DNA from: Calonectria ilicicola
Lineage: Eukaryota; Ascomycota; Sordariomycetes; Hypocreales; Nectriaceae
Direction of reading: 5' to 3'
Length of the DNA: 64,000 bases
Assembly: GCA_020809705.1 (NCBI GenBank)
Contig: CP085825.1
Coordinates: 1,426,001 to 1,490,000, forward strand
The position numbers were made by a program, and so were the translations under genes. This document shows positions 43,939-55,512 of the stretch, piece after piece; positions within the stretch are counted from its first letter, which is position 1; each line of letters opens with the position of its first letter. The notes below the pieces were generated by a model. The model made no database searches, had not been told where the DNA came from, and saw nothing but the letters and a program-made list of their open reading frames with translations.

Positions 43939-45530
43939 GACGGCGGCCGGGTGGATCGAAACAACCCCGCGCCACAATGAATACCGGGACAGCGGATGAC
44001 GGGACACAGGCGACAGCAGTTCGCGAGCGCTGTCTAAAAACGAGCGTGGTCGGGATAATTCGAATACGATTACTGAGCAAGCTCAATGCGAGGCGAGGCA
44101 AGATGTTGTAAGCAGAACTTAGCCCGCTTGGTCCGGATATGCAAAAAGATGATGTAATGGTCGCCGTTGGAGGTTCTGGCTTGCTCGCTAACAACGGCGG
44201 CGCCATCTCCACTTGGGCTTGGACTTTTGTACAGGACATGTTGCATGCCAAGACTGATTATCCTGGGTCTGATAGTGGATGGATTTGAAAGGGAGGGTTT
44301 ACTTTAGCGACACATTCGAGAAAACACAGTTTGGCGCCAACCCGTGGAATAATTTGTTGTCTATCACGACGGAAATGGTGTGGTGTTTTGGAGACTTGTG
44401 AGCTTGTTTCAACGTGGCTGCAAGTGCTTTGCTCTTTGCATTTCGATGATCGACAGGTTAAACATGCACGAATTTGGAACAGCCCCTCATATGCGTTTAG
44501 GCTGCGGCCAACCACTGCCAATGGCACAGCATGAGCCATAATACAAGGCTACCGTGAAAAATGCACACTAGCAAGCGAATTGATGCAAAATGGCAAAGGC
44601 CAAGACCGGTCTCTCACAATTTAGGGTAGGTTGAGCTGACCAGGACCTTTTCGTATTGTGTCCAGTCTTGGTGGGCCAGGTCTCTGCTGGGGGCTTGGCT
44701 TTGTGCCGCGTACCCCCGTACGTCACTTCGGTAGGCCGAAATACAGTTGCCTACAGCCGTGGCGGGATAATACCAGTGTGATATCCGAATACGACGAAGG
44801 AAGACGCTTTTGTATTTGACTGAGCCCACAGACACGCAAGACTGGCCATCAGCCAAGCATAAACCAAGCCACTGTCCGTCCTCCAGCCCTCTCAATCGCA
44901 TACCAACCAGAGGCTCGAACATTGTTTAAGCAAAGCCAGGCCTTTGTCCCGTCTCATTTATTACCCCCTTCTCGCTCTTCGTTACGATCAAACGCCGTCT
45001 GGCCTGTGTCTCACCTAAATTGACACCTGCCAGAGCCTGCTTCAGTTGACCAGCTCCCTGATCCTCAGGCGCTGCAAGACGGCGATCCCCACAACGTTTC
45101 CCGAGTGAGCCAATCAGCATTCGCTATACCGCCCTCGAACCCTCCACGTTTGGCACTGTCCCCAGCGTACCACGGCGCTAGAGGTACCACTGCCGTGGCC
45201 TGTCAGCAGCAAGCCAGCAACCGACGGTCGCCCCCCCAGCCGTCAGGCCCTGCGCCAGCCTCAATAATTGGGGACTAAGACTGGTCGGATGCTCTTTCGC
45301 GAAAAGGCTACGTGCACTCGTTTCCACGACATAATCAGCTCCGACCTCAACCACTGTCCGTCATCTCCGGCGCAACCACATCGACACCAGATATCAGCCT
45401 TTCCGCATCGCTAATATCCAGCACTCGAATCGACGTTCTTGCTCGCGTCATTTCTTGTGCGCGACACTCTTCCGATCTCCGATATCCGCCCTTAGTTTGC
45501 GAGGCCTCACACTCGACGTAAGCTGTCAAG
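43939..45530. other. Divergent region between the cyclodeaminase-type gene and TVP18
   Basis: 1.6 kb. It holds both promoters; the right end is C/T-rich leader for TVP18. Short frames on both strands have no coding character. Confidence 0.5.
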
Positions 45531-46263
45531 ATGACGCTCAAGGAGGAGTTCCAGACCAGAAACTTCAGTATGTGATCTCTTGGATGCCGTGCGCTGGTTG
45601 CATATGATGCTGACCCCATTTCTAGGCATTTACGGACAATGGTAAGCACGCCTCTGTCGTGTCGGCTTCCCGATGTTCTCATGGGGCTTGCGCCGTCGAG
45701 CTCTCCCGAGCCCTGACTCGACCTGCGCCGCGAATCAACGGCAGTACATGATTGCGCTTTGGAGAGAAGGCTAACAAATGGGCTCGAATAGGCTGGGTGT
45801 CCTGTCCATGATTCTCTGTCTTGCGACTGGAATCTCTTCCATTTTCTCACTTAAACCCGTCCGAATTATTTTCTGCGCTCTCGCCATGTATGTACCTCAC
45901 GCTCCCCTGTGTCAATGCGACGCTGTAGCGCTCTGTGATGTCCGACAACTAACACGTTGCAGTGCATCGGCGTTTGTTATTCTCTTCATCGAAGTCCCCC
46001 TCCTGCTTCGAATCTGCCCAACCTCGGCCAAATTCGATGCCCTCATTCGCAAAATCTCGACCAACTACATGCGAGCTGCCGCCTATGCCGTCATGGGTGC
46101 CCTGCAGATGATCAGTATCCTGACCGGTGGCAGCGCTTTGATTGCTGCTGGTGTCTTCTTGCTCCTCACTGCTGTATGCTACGGCCTCGCTGGCATCAAG
46201 GGCCAGGCCTTTGTTGGTAGCAAGACCCTTGGCGGCGCAGGTGTTGCTCAGATGATTGTGTAA
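45531..46263 (+). CDS. TVP18: Golgi membrane protein Tvp18
   Basis: Four exons, introns 45568-45625, 45642-45791 and 45888-45962; 149 aa, the usual family length. Exon 2 is only 16 bases. The joined start MTLKEEFQTRNFS-IYGQW-LGVLSMI is diagnostic for Tvp18. Four membrane helices follow: LSMILCLATGISSIF, IIFCALAIASAFVILFIE, MRAAAYAVMGALQMISIL and GSALIAAGVFLLLTAVCYGLAGI. Tvp18 is a Tlg2-vesicle/late-Golgi integral membrane protein of unclear biochemical role in vesicle traffic. Microexon use explains why only the last exon gives a visible open frame. Confidence 0.92.
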
Positions 46264-49200
46264 GAAGATGCAGCCAGCTCCCGAATGCGCAGATAGTAAA
46301 TCACACACACCGGCCATCTGAACAAAAACGCCGAGCGAATGACCAACGTTGCTCAAGCCAACAGGAAATTTGGCACTGTGGCAACCATATCTTGGCGATG
46401 GGGAGACTCGAGTGAGAGCAAGAACTGGGGAAACCATTATTTTTGGAGGGTGTCTGTTGATGGAGTAATCCCTCCCCTTTTGAATGAAGTTATGGTCTTT
46501 GCTGGAGAGCTCTGGCCTGCATACCCGGTAAGGGATACGGCGTCTGGGATGAGGAACGGCTTTTACGTTTTTGTTTTTGGACTTGAAAGCAGTTGATTTG
46601 TATTGATGACCTTTATCGGTACAGGGGGTTTGGACTGGATATCCTCTATTACCGCACTATCGAAACTAGAGCATCATCATGATTCTTTTGGTTCCCATTC
46701 CACGTGACTATACATGACGATGTTGACAGCTATCTGCGTGATGGAACTCGACAAGTCCATTGTGTGGAAGGGCATGCTGAGTGGAATATCTTACACGCAT
46801 TACTTTGGTAGGTGACGAACCGGAATAGCTCCAGTCTTGAGCTATCGAGCAAGCTGTTGTGACAAACCCCACTCGCTCTAGCCACCTGTCCCGCGGTCGA
46901 GCTTCCCACCTAATAATAGCCTTTAGATCCAACAAGGTCAGGTGTCCACTGATTGGGGACGGTCTTTTTGGGAATAATAAAAAAAACTGGATAAATTATT
47001 ATTATCATAATTTGTCTTAACTTAGATGCTTCTTTTTTCGTCCATATAATCTTATGCCGATGGAATTTTTTTTTTTCAATAGGATACAAGGGGGTACACA
47101 TGTCGCTGCAGCTGTTTAATGAGGGGCTGAAGATGCAGTTTCTGGATCACTAGGTGAGCCGGTGACCCCTCTTTGAAATTGTTGAACCTGGCAACATTAC
47201 AGTACGCCCTAGACTGGGAAGAGTTGGAGAGGGCAGCGTCAGATGACAACCCTCAATGGAGTTTGGCCCCTTGGCGGCGTCAAGCACCAGAGCCTGGGCC
47301 GTCTAGAAAAGCTCGAGGCGCCCCAGGATGTCCCTGCACCGAGGCGAAAAAAAGAGGTGCCCAGGGCCCCTCGTGACACGACGAGATCTCGTCTGGTCCA
47401 CCACAAGAGGCTAGACACTGGACAGAGTGGCACAGTACCAGTCTTGCACAGTACAACCCCTAAAAGATTGTACCCCCTCTGCCTTTTCCCACCATCTTCC
47501 AGCCAAATTATAACTAAATAAATATTAAGTAAATAAAGTCAATGAGTAATTTATATATGGAGTTCATTTTCTCTTCTTTTCTTTACTATCAAATTGATAT
47601 CTTCAGGCGGATGAGTTCCATGTTGCTAAAGGTACAGAAGTCACAGGGGACAAGCTCTCGAGGTATGTATTGTACCTTTGGCCTGAGTGGATATCGCCCG
47701 ACAGGAGGCGCCCGAAGATATGCACGCACTGCACCCAAAAAAGTTATCATGTATTAGGTAGTTGACTGCAGAGTTGTAGCTGCATGCAATTGCCCCTAGT
47801 GTTCCCAAAGGGAAGTTGGCGTTTGACCGAGGCGCCACGAGCATCGCCAAGGGTGGAATGGGACGTGTGTGTGTGAATGTGAATTGCGAATGCAACTGAG
47901 GGGTCAAAATGGCATGGAATGGAATGAGTCCCTCTCTATTGTCGCGTTGGAATTACTCTTAACAATTACACTCATGCTTTTGGCCACCAAAAAAAAAAAA
48001 GTGAACAGATGTGACGCTTTAACCGGCTATAGGGGCCGGTCCGGCTATTTGTTGAACATCTAGATGCTCGAGGGACCACCGGCCCCTCCCTTCGGGGCAC
48101 TGGAGCTGGCGGTCGGGGACGGAAGACGGGAGGGGTGATAATTGCGAATGGCGTCATGATGGCCAATTCTGCTGCAGAATAACTGCGAACTACGTGGGGA
48201 ACGGGTGTGCACCTTTGTCTCTCCCTGGCAGCATCATGTGCTCGAGGGGGGGAGGGACGTGGGTAAGATGCTGATGTGATTCGACTGTGGGGTTGGGTTG
48301 GATGCCGCATTTCATGAAAACAATACTGGTAGTGTTATTTTTGATCACACAATCCAGGAGGAATGTCAGAGTTTTTTTTTCCCACTCATGTACGATGGGG
48401 TGCGGTGATCGCCTCCGGCATGGGCTGCAAGTTACCTGGTTCCTGTCTATTTCAGCCCCAGTATTTTTTGTAAATCTTTGAAGAGTCATGAGCATCGGGA
48501 TTCCGGAAGCTCTACGGGGCCTTTGTTGACCCAGTCAACCGGGCCACAGCCGGCTGGCTATCTCTGGAGCTATATGTGACCGTGTACAAAGCTCCCTTTA
48601 CCTCCTATTTTCAGCATGATAACGGTACCTCGAGCATCCATGTATACCCGCCTTGCAAACTTCGTACTGGAAACACTAGAACGAGGAAGTATCCATTCGG
48701 AAACGTCCAGCTGCTTCGTTGGGGTCATGCGACTGCAGCTGCGGCCTCAATTGTGTGTGGACCAGTAGGATGCTGGCGAGTAAGCGTCATTCCCTGGAAT
48801 CTTCATGGCGCAGCGGACACCGCCTGGGAGTCTTCCTGGGTCTAGCTCGCTCCAGTACCGTCAAGCAAGCTCAGTTCGATCGGTGGGGATGCGTCCCACC
48901 ATGGGTCCGGCGAGAGCGATGACAAGGTAGGTACCTAAGGTGTAGGAGTCCACACAGGGAGCTTCCACGTACTCCCGGATGACGGTGTCATTGACGACCA
49001 TTTTTGGTACCGTCGTAGACCTTCCCCAACAAAGCCAACAAGGGCTTTTGCTCCCCATCAGCTGGCCTCAGGAGGAGGAGGAGGAAGTGGTGGTGGTGGC
49101 CAAGGCGGGGTGAATTCAAAGAGGGGAGCCGTCTGCCCGGAGCCAGCTCACGAGAAGCACAGCAACCGCATTGACAAGAGCATCTTTTGCTGTCTCGGTG

Positions 49201-50592
49201 TGGCCTTCAAAACAGAGGACGTTGGAGCTGGACCTGATGGTGCAGGGGAACGACCGGGCGAGAGACACCCACATGGCCGTTTCCGTCCAGGGACCTGCGA
49301 GTTGACTTGGGTGGTGGCATCATGCGGGGTGACGGCGCACTGTGTCTGAGCCTCGGGGGGGTAAAACTGACGCAGAGCGACTGTCCGGAAGATGACCTTT
49401 GCTGAGGCCCCAGGGCAGGTCGTTGGACGATGAGAAGGGCTCTCGAAAAGCGGTCAATTTGTACGATCGAGCGCTTCCATTTAGGCCGGACCTCTCAAAG
49501 AAGCAAAATATTCCAAGGGGGGAACGGCCCTGGCAAAGGCGGCGAGTGTCGCAATCACAAGATGTAAACATCTAAACAGCGGCGTGCAGGCCCATCGGTC
49601 GCTGCCCTACCGTGCGTGATCGGCAGCGTCTCGCACAGTACACTTGGCGTCATCGTCATCCCTGTTTTTTGACCACCAAGTGACGGTGGACGGACAAGGA
49701 CACAAGGCCCCGTCGCTCAGCTTGACAGTAGCAAGTGGCTCTGGGCCGTCACCTGGCTGCCGCCGAGGTGGATGAGCCGGGTGCTCGTTCACCTCCTGTT
49801 GCCGGTGTGCAGCTATATAAGTGACAATTGGGCCGTTCGCGAGAGACGTCGAACTCGAGACGGACGTTGTTGTATATTTACATGGTTTGACCTGCCTTGC
49901 GCAAGCTTACCCGACGATCAACTTCCCCAGGCTTATTACCACTACTGTTCGACGTCTCCGACTGTGGATGATACAGTAACATTTCCATCTCCATCCGGAG
50001 ATTCTAATTCCAATCAAGACACCCCCATTGGTAAGTTCTGTTCCCCTGACTTGTCCTCTGTGCGCCCAGCATGCGCGGGACGAACTGCAAAAAGTTGCGG
50101 GTGGGCTGGAGCGGGCGCAGTACGCGCCATGGCATTTCTCTATCTCTGATAGCGCCGCGATCCATATCGCCCAACAGCGATAAGCGGCGACTCTTAGCAA
50201 CTATCGAGAGTCAGAGTTATGCACCCTTCCCGCCACCGTTGACTTTGACGCTGACGCTTTTGCTGTCGCGCTGGTGCTTCCACTGGCGCGGCCGCTTAAG
50301 CTGAAGCTCCATGATTCCCCTGTCTCCCGCCCCTCCTGCCCCCGGCCACCGGCTCACTGCCGGACCTATCTCTTATCGTTTGTCCGTCCTGGACTCAATC
50401 CCGCCTTTGGCTACTTCAATTGCTCTCCTCCAAACTCAATGCTGACCGCTGCTCTATTGTTGACCCCTCTAGGAGTATAAGCCGTCTAAGGCGTGCTCTG
50501 AAGAACAAAACCCACGACGCCCCTTCCGCCCGCCCACCTACACCTCGCCGACCCCTTTCCTCTAGCTCGGTCTGAGCATCCTTATTCACAAC
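46264..50592. other. 4.3 kb gene-poor region between TVP18 and AIM21
   Basis: No credible coding frame on either strand. AT-rich around 46960-47100 and 47470-47590, GC-rich elsewhere; GGA/GGT triplet runs lie at 49070-49105. A TATATAA box is at 49814-49820. A donor-like GGTAAGT near 50031 and an acceptor-like CCTCTAG near 50467-50473 could delimit a 5' UTR intron of AIM21; this is a guess. Otherwise unexplained. Confidence 0.45.
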
Positions 50593-53233
50593 ATGACTGC
50601 CGCCACTATGCAACAGACACCAGTTGTCCCCCCTCGGCCTGCGCGAAACCAGGACAAGGGAGATTCTCTCCCCAAGATCCCTCCCCGTCCTGCTGCTAAG
50701 CGCCCCAGCGACCGCTCGATATCTCCCAACCCTGACCGCTTCGCTCCCTCTCCTCTCAATGCTGGTATTCCAGTCAAGAGCCCCAAGGCCCTGCGCTTTG
50801 GCTCAAACGATGGCACAGATGACCGATCCGACGAACCAATTGATCGTCCCGGGAGCGTTGCCATGCCGTCCCTTGGCGAAGAGGGCCGCGAATACAATGT
50901 TGTAGCCGAGGAGTACAAAGGCGATAAAGATGATGAACCCCGAGCTGCCTCCCCTGAGCAGACGAGCACAGTTGCCGACGATCTCAAGCTTCATGCTCCG
51001 AAGCCCTCGTTGCCTGCTCAGAGTGCCAAGCAGCGTGTCCAAGCTGTCACCCGCACCGACTCTGATAAAGCTGCTTCCTTTGGCATTGGCCGCCCTGCGT
51101 CCCGAACAAGCATCAAGAAGAAGCCCAGCACGACCTTCTCTGGTAGCGAGAGCCAGCCTGATATCGACGATGAACATGGAATCCCTGAGATTGGACAGCG
51201 AGTGCCCATGAACCCTCACCTGGGCGATGTCCAAGCTCCATCCCCCGCTCCTAACTCCGAGGAGTTCAAGCACCACCATCGCAAGCATAGCTCTCGTGGT
51301 GGACCTCCCGGCAGCTATGGCCTTCACGGCCATGGTGTTGCACCCCAAGACAAGCTTGGCAAGGATTACTACGAGAAGAATCCCCATGTTTTCGATCGGG
51401 AGAACAAGACTCCTCTACATGATCGCCAAAATGATTATGCCATGAGCAGCAACGATTTGAACAAGCTTGTTCGCGAAACCGCAAGCCGCGCTGCTAACCA
51501 TGGTACGTCCCCAGAAATTTCTTGTGATGACATTTATCTAACAGCTGGGTACAGGAGATGTGCCAGAGAACCAGTCGATCCCCTCCGAGGAAGTGGGTTT
51601 CCAGGCGAGCGAGGAGTATGCCTCTCGTATCTCGTCGCCCCATCCTACCGGAGGAGACCAAGTGAAGGCCTTGTCCTTCAAGTCCGAGATCACTGGCCCC
51701 GACGGCGAGAAGACCGTCCATGTTGATGAACCTCGTCGTCCCGAGTACCGCTCTCCTGGTGACAATGAAAATGCCATTGATGACGAGGAACACACCGCCC
51801 CTATTCTTGCCTCTGATGAGGTTAACAAGGATGGTCCGTCATACGTTCAACAGCCAGCTGTGCATCCTCCCCCTGAGCGTAGCGGTAGTTCCAATGAGAT
51901 GGAGGAACCCAACATTCGACCTCGTAGCCGTCCTACAAGTCTTTACAGGGAAAACACCTCCCAAGAGTTTTCCCCTACACCTCTGGATGATGTCAAGGAA
52001 TACGAGCCTCTGTTTGACGATGATGGCAACAAGGTGGCACAGAAACCAGCCGAAAGCAAGAAGGCTAGACACTATTTCCCTAGTAAGGATGTCTGGGAAG
52101 ACGCCCCCGACAGTGTTCACTACACAGTTGAGGTCTCAACACCAGATGAGACTGAAAAGCATCGAACATTGTCAGCTGGTGTTGAGGATCGCCCTATCAC
52201 TCCAGCTCACATCTTCGCCCAAAGACAAGAAGAACTGGCAGAACGTGAAGCTCAAGGATCTGCCGACACCAAGAAGCCTGATCAGCAGGAGGAGAAGCAT
52301 ATCTGGACTGAAACTCAGCCAGAATCAGAGTCTTTCTTGACCAAGAAGAAAGCAGCCCCCAGCCAACGATTCCCTAGCCGAGATATTTGGGAAGATGCCC
52401 CTGAGAGCCAACTGCACGAGGCGACTGTCTCTTCATCGCCTCAGGAGGAAAGCGAAAGCAAACCTGATATTCCGGCCCGCCCCGTTAAGAAGCCTAGCGA
52501 CGCCTCAGAAAAGCCCAGCATTCCCGAGCGACCAAAGCCCAGACAGACCCCGCCAGTGGACGAGTCTCAAAAGGCGAAGCCTCCAATCTCAGACAAACCC
52601 AAACCCCAAATTCCTCCCAGACCATTTAAGGATGGGGAAGGTTCCAAAGCCAAGCCCCCGGTACCTAGCAGACCCATGGGCGGCAAGATTGCCGCTTTAC
52701 AAGCAGGTTTCATGAGCGACCTGAACAAGCGCTTACAGCTTGGACCTCAGGCCCCTAAGAAGGAGGAACCGAAGCCTCAGGAGGACCTCACCGAGGAGAA
52801 GGAGAAGGCACCACTGTCTGATGCTCGAAAGGGCCGTGCTCGTGGACCTCAACGCCGTGCACCGGCTAAAAGTCCTGCGCCTGCTCAGAGCCCTGCGGCC
52901 GCTGAACCTGCAAAGTCCTCTCCGCCAACCTTGTCATTTTCTGTGACCCAAACCTTCTGGTCCCTAGATCCCGAGAACGGTAGTTTGGCGGTTACAGGCG
53001 AACAGGCCCCCGTCCCTATTGTCGATGAGGAGGAAAAGGTGGAAGAAACTGAGAAGTCTGCTGAATCATCAACTCCTGAAGAACCTGCACAGGAGACACA
53101 GACAGAGACTTCTGAAGAGTCAAAACCTGCCGAGGAGAAGACGGAAGCCCCTGATAAAGAAGACAAGGCACCGGAAACGGAAACGGAGAAGGCTGTCGAG
53201 CCCGTGGAGGTATCGGAGCCCGTCCAGTCTTGA
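50593..53233 (+). CDS. AIM21: Aim21-type actin-patch regulator
   Basis: Two exons, intron 51503-51554; 862 aa, almost wholly disordered. It starts MTAATMQQTPVVPPRPARNQ. Two repeats of FPS(K/R)D(V/I)WEDAP occur at ~477 and ~575 (52070-52140 and 52364-52434). A series of proline motifs follows (DIPARPVKK, SIPERPKPR, QIPPRPFKD, PVPSRPMGG), fit for SH3 domains such as Abp1. A predicted helix (GKIAALQAGFMSDLNKRLQL) precedes a basic stretch (ARKGRARGPQRRAP) resembling the capping-protein interaction motif. It ends with a Glu-rich tail. Yeast Aim21, with Tda2, restrains barbed-end actin assembly at endocytic patches through capping protein. Assignment rests on domain order and fungal Aim21 wording. 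The gene is convergent with the 53611 gene. Confidence 0.82.
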
Positions 53234-53610
53234 TTGAAAAGAAGGGGAAGGTAGCTTACCTAGGCCGGCTTGATTGTGTTTCTTTCATTCTTCTCTTTCA
53301 TTCGTTTTTGCGTTGTACCTAACAGAACCTGGTAAAATCGGCATTGTTGCCGCCATATTGTTGAAGCAAGTAAAATTGTTATTGAGGTCAGATTTGACTT
53401 CTCCTCGTAAAGTCGTAGACTCATTCGTGACGTATGTTTTCACTGCACATCTCAAGCCTGATACCAATGCACAGTTAGAACAAGACCATATTTTAATGAT
53501 TTATAGATATATTCGACCCAGCGTAGTTTACAGGTAGATCATAAGCTATGAGATCTCAATATACAATTGAATAGAGTGCAGCGTTTTTTTGGTTTTACAA
53601 TACGTTTGCC
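53234..53610. other. Convergent 3' region of AIM21 and the 53611 gene
   Basis: 377 bp, AT-rich, carrying both 3' UTRs. No other feature seen. Confidence 0.5.
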
Positions 53611-54849
53611 TTACCTGCCCCATGACTTTCCCTGCTCAGTCCCGCGGCGCTCCCGCTCAAGCATTTCGTCAAACTCCTTCTGTGCCTGGTCCTTTGCCTG
53701 CGAACGAGTGTCGGTTGAATCGCCGTAGGAGTAACTGTCTTTTGACCCACCCCATTCAGAGCTTGTGGAGTTGCTTCCCCATCCTGACTGAGATTCCGAT
53801 TGAGGCTGATGTTGGGCTCGGCCAAGACCGGCCCAACCGCCTCGGGATTCAAACGAAGCTTGTTGGTCTGTCTTCTGACCGGTTCGAGCCTGTTGCCGAA
53901 GGCGATCCCATGCAGATCCGCCGGCAGTCGAAGTGATGGGCTGGTTTCGAGCGGAGGATGCAATAGGGGATGCATCGCCATCGTCATCAAGAACGGACCA
54001 GTCATCATCTCGAGATGATTGAGTTGGTGAAGGGGCTGGTTGTGAACTAGCTCCTGACCATGCATCAGGCCGACTTTGCTGCTTATAAAAATCCGACTCA
54101 CTGAAGGCCTTGCCGTATTCCTCGGGTTCAGAATTAGGATTGGCCTGATGCTCCATGGGCCCTGATTGATACTGCCCTGGCTGTGGAGGGCCTTGTCCGA
54201 TGACTCTTTCGACCTTTGAGGCAGCTTCCTTCATGAAATTCTCGAGCCGGGGATCCCGTGCCATCGCAGACTCTGTTCGGATGAAGGAAACGGTACGGAA
54301 AACGGGCTCAACCATTAGCATTGTAACTGCAGCGTAGGCGGTAAACCGGAGTGTATGCCAAGTGGCTCTTGGGTAAAAACCGCGAATTTTCTGATTGGTA
54401 AAGATGCTGGTGGCCTCGTTGGGATTGAACTTGCCACCTAGCTTAGGTTTATAGAAAGGGAATTGCCATGTGCGGCGGCCACGGTAGGTCATGTAAGCAG
54501 CCAAGCCAAGGGTGGCCCATTTAGCAGCAGCATTGATATGTATATTGTTGAGAGTATATTCAGCAATGACCTTAGTCTCTGTGTCTGTGAGATCTCGGCC
54601 AAGGGTAGCGGCAAAGCCTGAGACTCTTGAGGTGGTGACAAGAAGGTTCATGTCACGACGATAACCTATGACAGAGGCATACCATGGAGGAGAGTATTCC
54701 TGAAAATTCCGCTGGATTTGTTCCTTGACGTGCTCTTCGTACTTGCTGCGTTGGGCGAGGGCTTGCTGCCGCCACTCCTCCATAGACTTCCGATAGGCTC
54801 GGGGATTTGGGGGAGGATTGTGGCCCCCGCCATTGGGCTGCGTGTTCAT
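53611..54849 (-). CDS. conserved fungal two-TM protein of unknown function
   Basis: Single exon, 412 aa. N-terminal ~210 residues look folded: a helical, basic segment (RKSMEEWRQQALAQRSKYEE), a middle with LGRDLTDTETKVIAEYTL, then two probable membrane helices (AAAKWATLGLAAYMTYR and TLRFTAYAAVTMLMVEPVF) flanked by basic loops (YRGRRTWQFPFYKPKLGGKF). The C-terminal half is disordered, rich in Gln/Ser/Asp and Trp motifs (DDWSVLDDDGD, SGWGS), ending in a charged coiled-coil-like helix (QKEFDEMLERERRG). The layout suggests an organellar inner-membrane protein, perhaps mitochondrial, but no N-terminal presequence is evident. It is divergent from DNA2 with 663 bp between the starts. Function not recognised. 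Confidence 0.75.
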   Translation of the reverse strand: MNTQPNGGGHNPPPNPRAYRKSMEEWRQQALAQRSKYEEHVKEQIQRNFQEYSPPWYASVIGYRRDMNLLVTTSRVSGFAATLGRDLTDTETKVIAEYTLNNIHINAAAKWATLGLAAYMTYRGRRTWQFPFYKPKLGGKFNPNEATSIFTNQKIRGFYPRATWHTLRFTAYAAVTMLMVEPVFRTVSFIRTESAMARDPRLENFMKEAASKVERVIGQGPPQPGQYQSGPMEHQANPNSEPEEYGKAFSESDFYKQQSRPDAWSGASSQPAPSPTQSSRDDDWSVLDDDGDASPIASSARNQPITSTAGGSAWDRLRQQARTGQKTDQQASFESRGGWAGLGRAQHQPQSESQSGWGSNSTSSEWGGSKDSYSYGDSTDTRSQAKDQAQKEFDEMLERERRGTEQGKSWGR

Positions 54850-55512
54850 TGAGATGATAAGTTGGGGAGGATTAGGAAGTTGACCTAATTGACTCTAACA
54901 AAAGTGAGGTGAAGTGGGCGTTGCGGGTAGCAACACTAGGCAATTGACCATGAGATAAAAAAGGCCGGAGAATCGGATGACAGGACGATGCAGTGACGCA
55001 AGTGGATGACATCGATCTGCAGCTGCAATTGCGGGCAGCTAAGCAGCCAAATTGTCTGGGGCAAGCTTTATCGATAAGTTAATCACGTGCGTTGAATCCG
55101 CCAAGGGGGGTAATGGTATGCATATGGAAACCAAATATCTGTTCTTTCTCTTTATGGTAATTACAATTAAATAATTCAATATTGAATGAATGCCGTATTT
55201 GAATGAATTTTTAATCTTACTTTTATATTCATTTACTTGAACAGCTTTTTTTGTCTTGATTAGTTCTTGCCTTCCATTTACAATTAGAGTTCCATTTTTC
55301 CTGTCGCCTGCTGTTTGCATTGATCAATTAGAGAACATTAGCGCGTGTTGCTGTGGCGGGGCGGGTCGCGACGCGGTCAAGGCCATTAAACGCGTCCCCC
55401 TCTGGAATTGTCAAGTGGCTAGGCTAACTTCATCAACGCCGTCTCAACCCTGCACTGATGCACTGATGGGTGCCTTTTGTTCTCGCAATTTTGGTTGTCG
55501 TCAGTGAATACC
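54850..55512. other. Divergent promoter region with DNA2
   Basis: 663 bp. AT-rich centre (55130-55260). It has CACGTG at 55084-55089 and a CG-rich block nearer DNA2 with an MCB element (listed separately). No coding sequence seen. Confidence 0.55.
55390..55395. promoter_or_regulatory. MCB (MluI cell-cycle box) upstream of DNA2
   Basis: Palindromic ACGCGT, 118-123 bp before the DNA2 ATG, with related cores nearby (GCGCGT at 55341 and ACGCGG at 55371). ACGCGT is the binding core of MBF (Mbp1/Swi6, Cdc10/Res), which drives G1/S expression of DNA-replication genes. Function here is inferred from the match between element and gene type. Confidence 0.5.

Noticed and set aside
48020..48060. Imperfect inverted repeat CCGGCTATAGGGGCCGG
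   Set aside because: Too short and without any flanking target duplication or coding element to suggest a mobile element or terminator.
50803..51387. 194-codon minus-strand frame
   Set aside because: Antisense of AIM21 exon 1.
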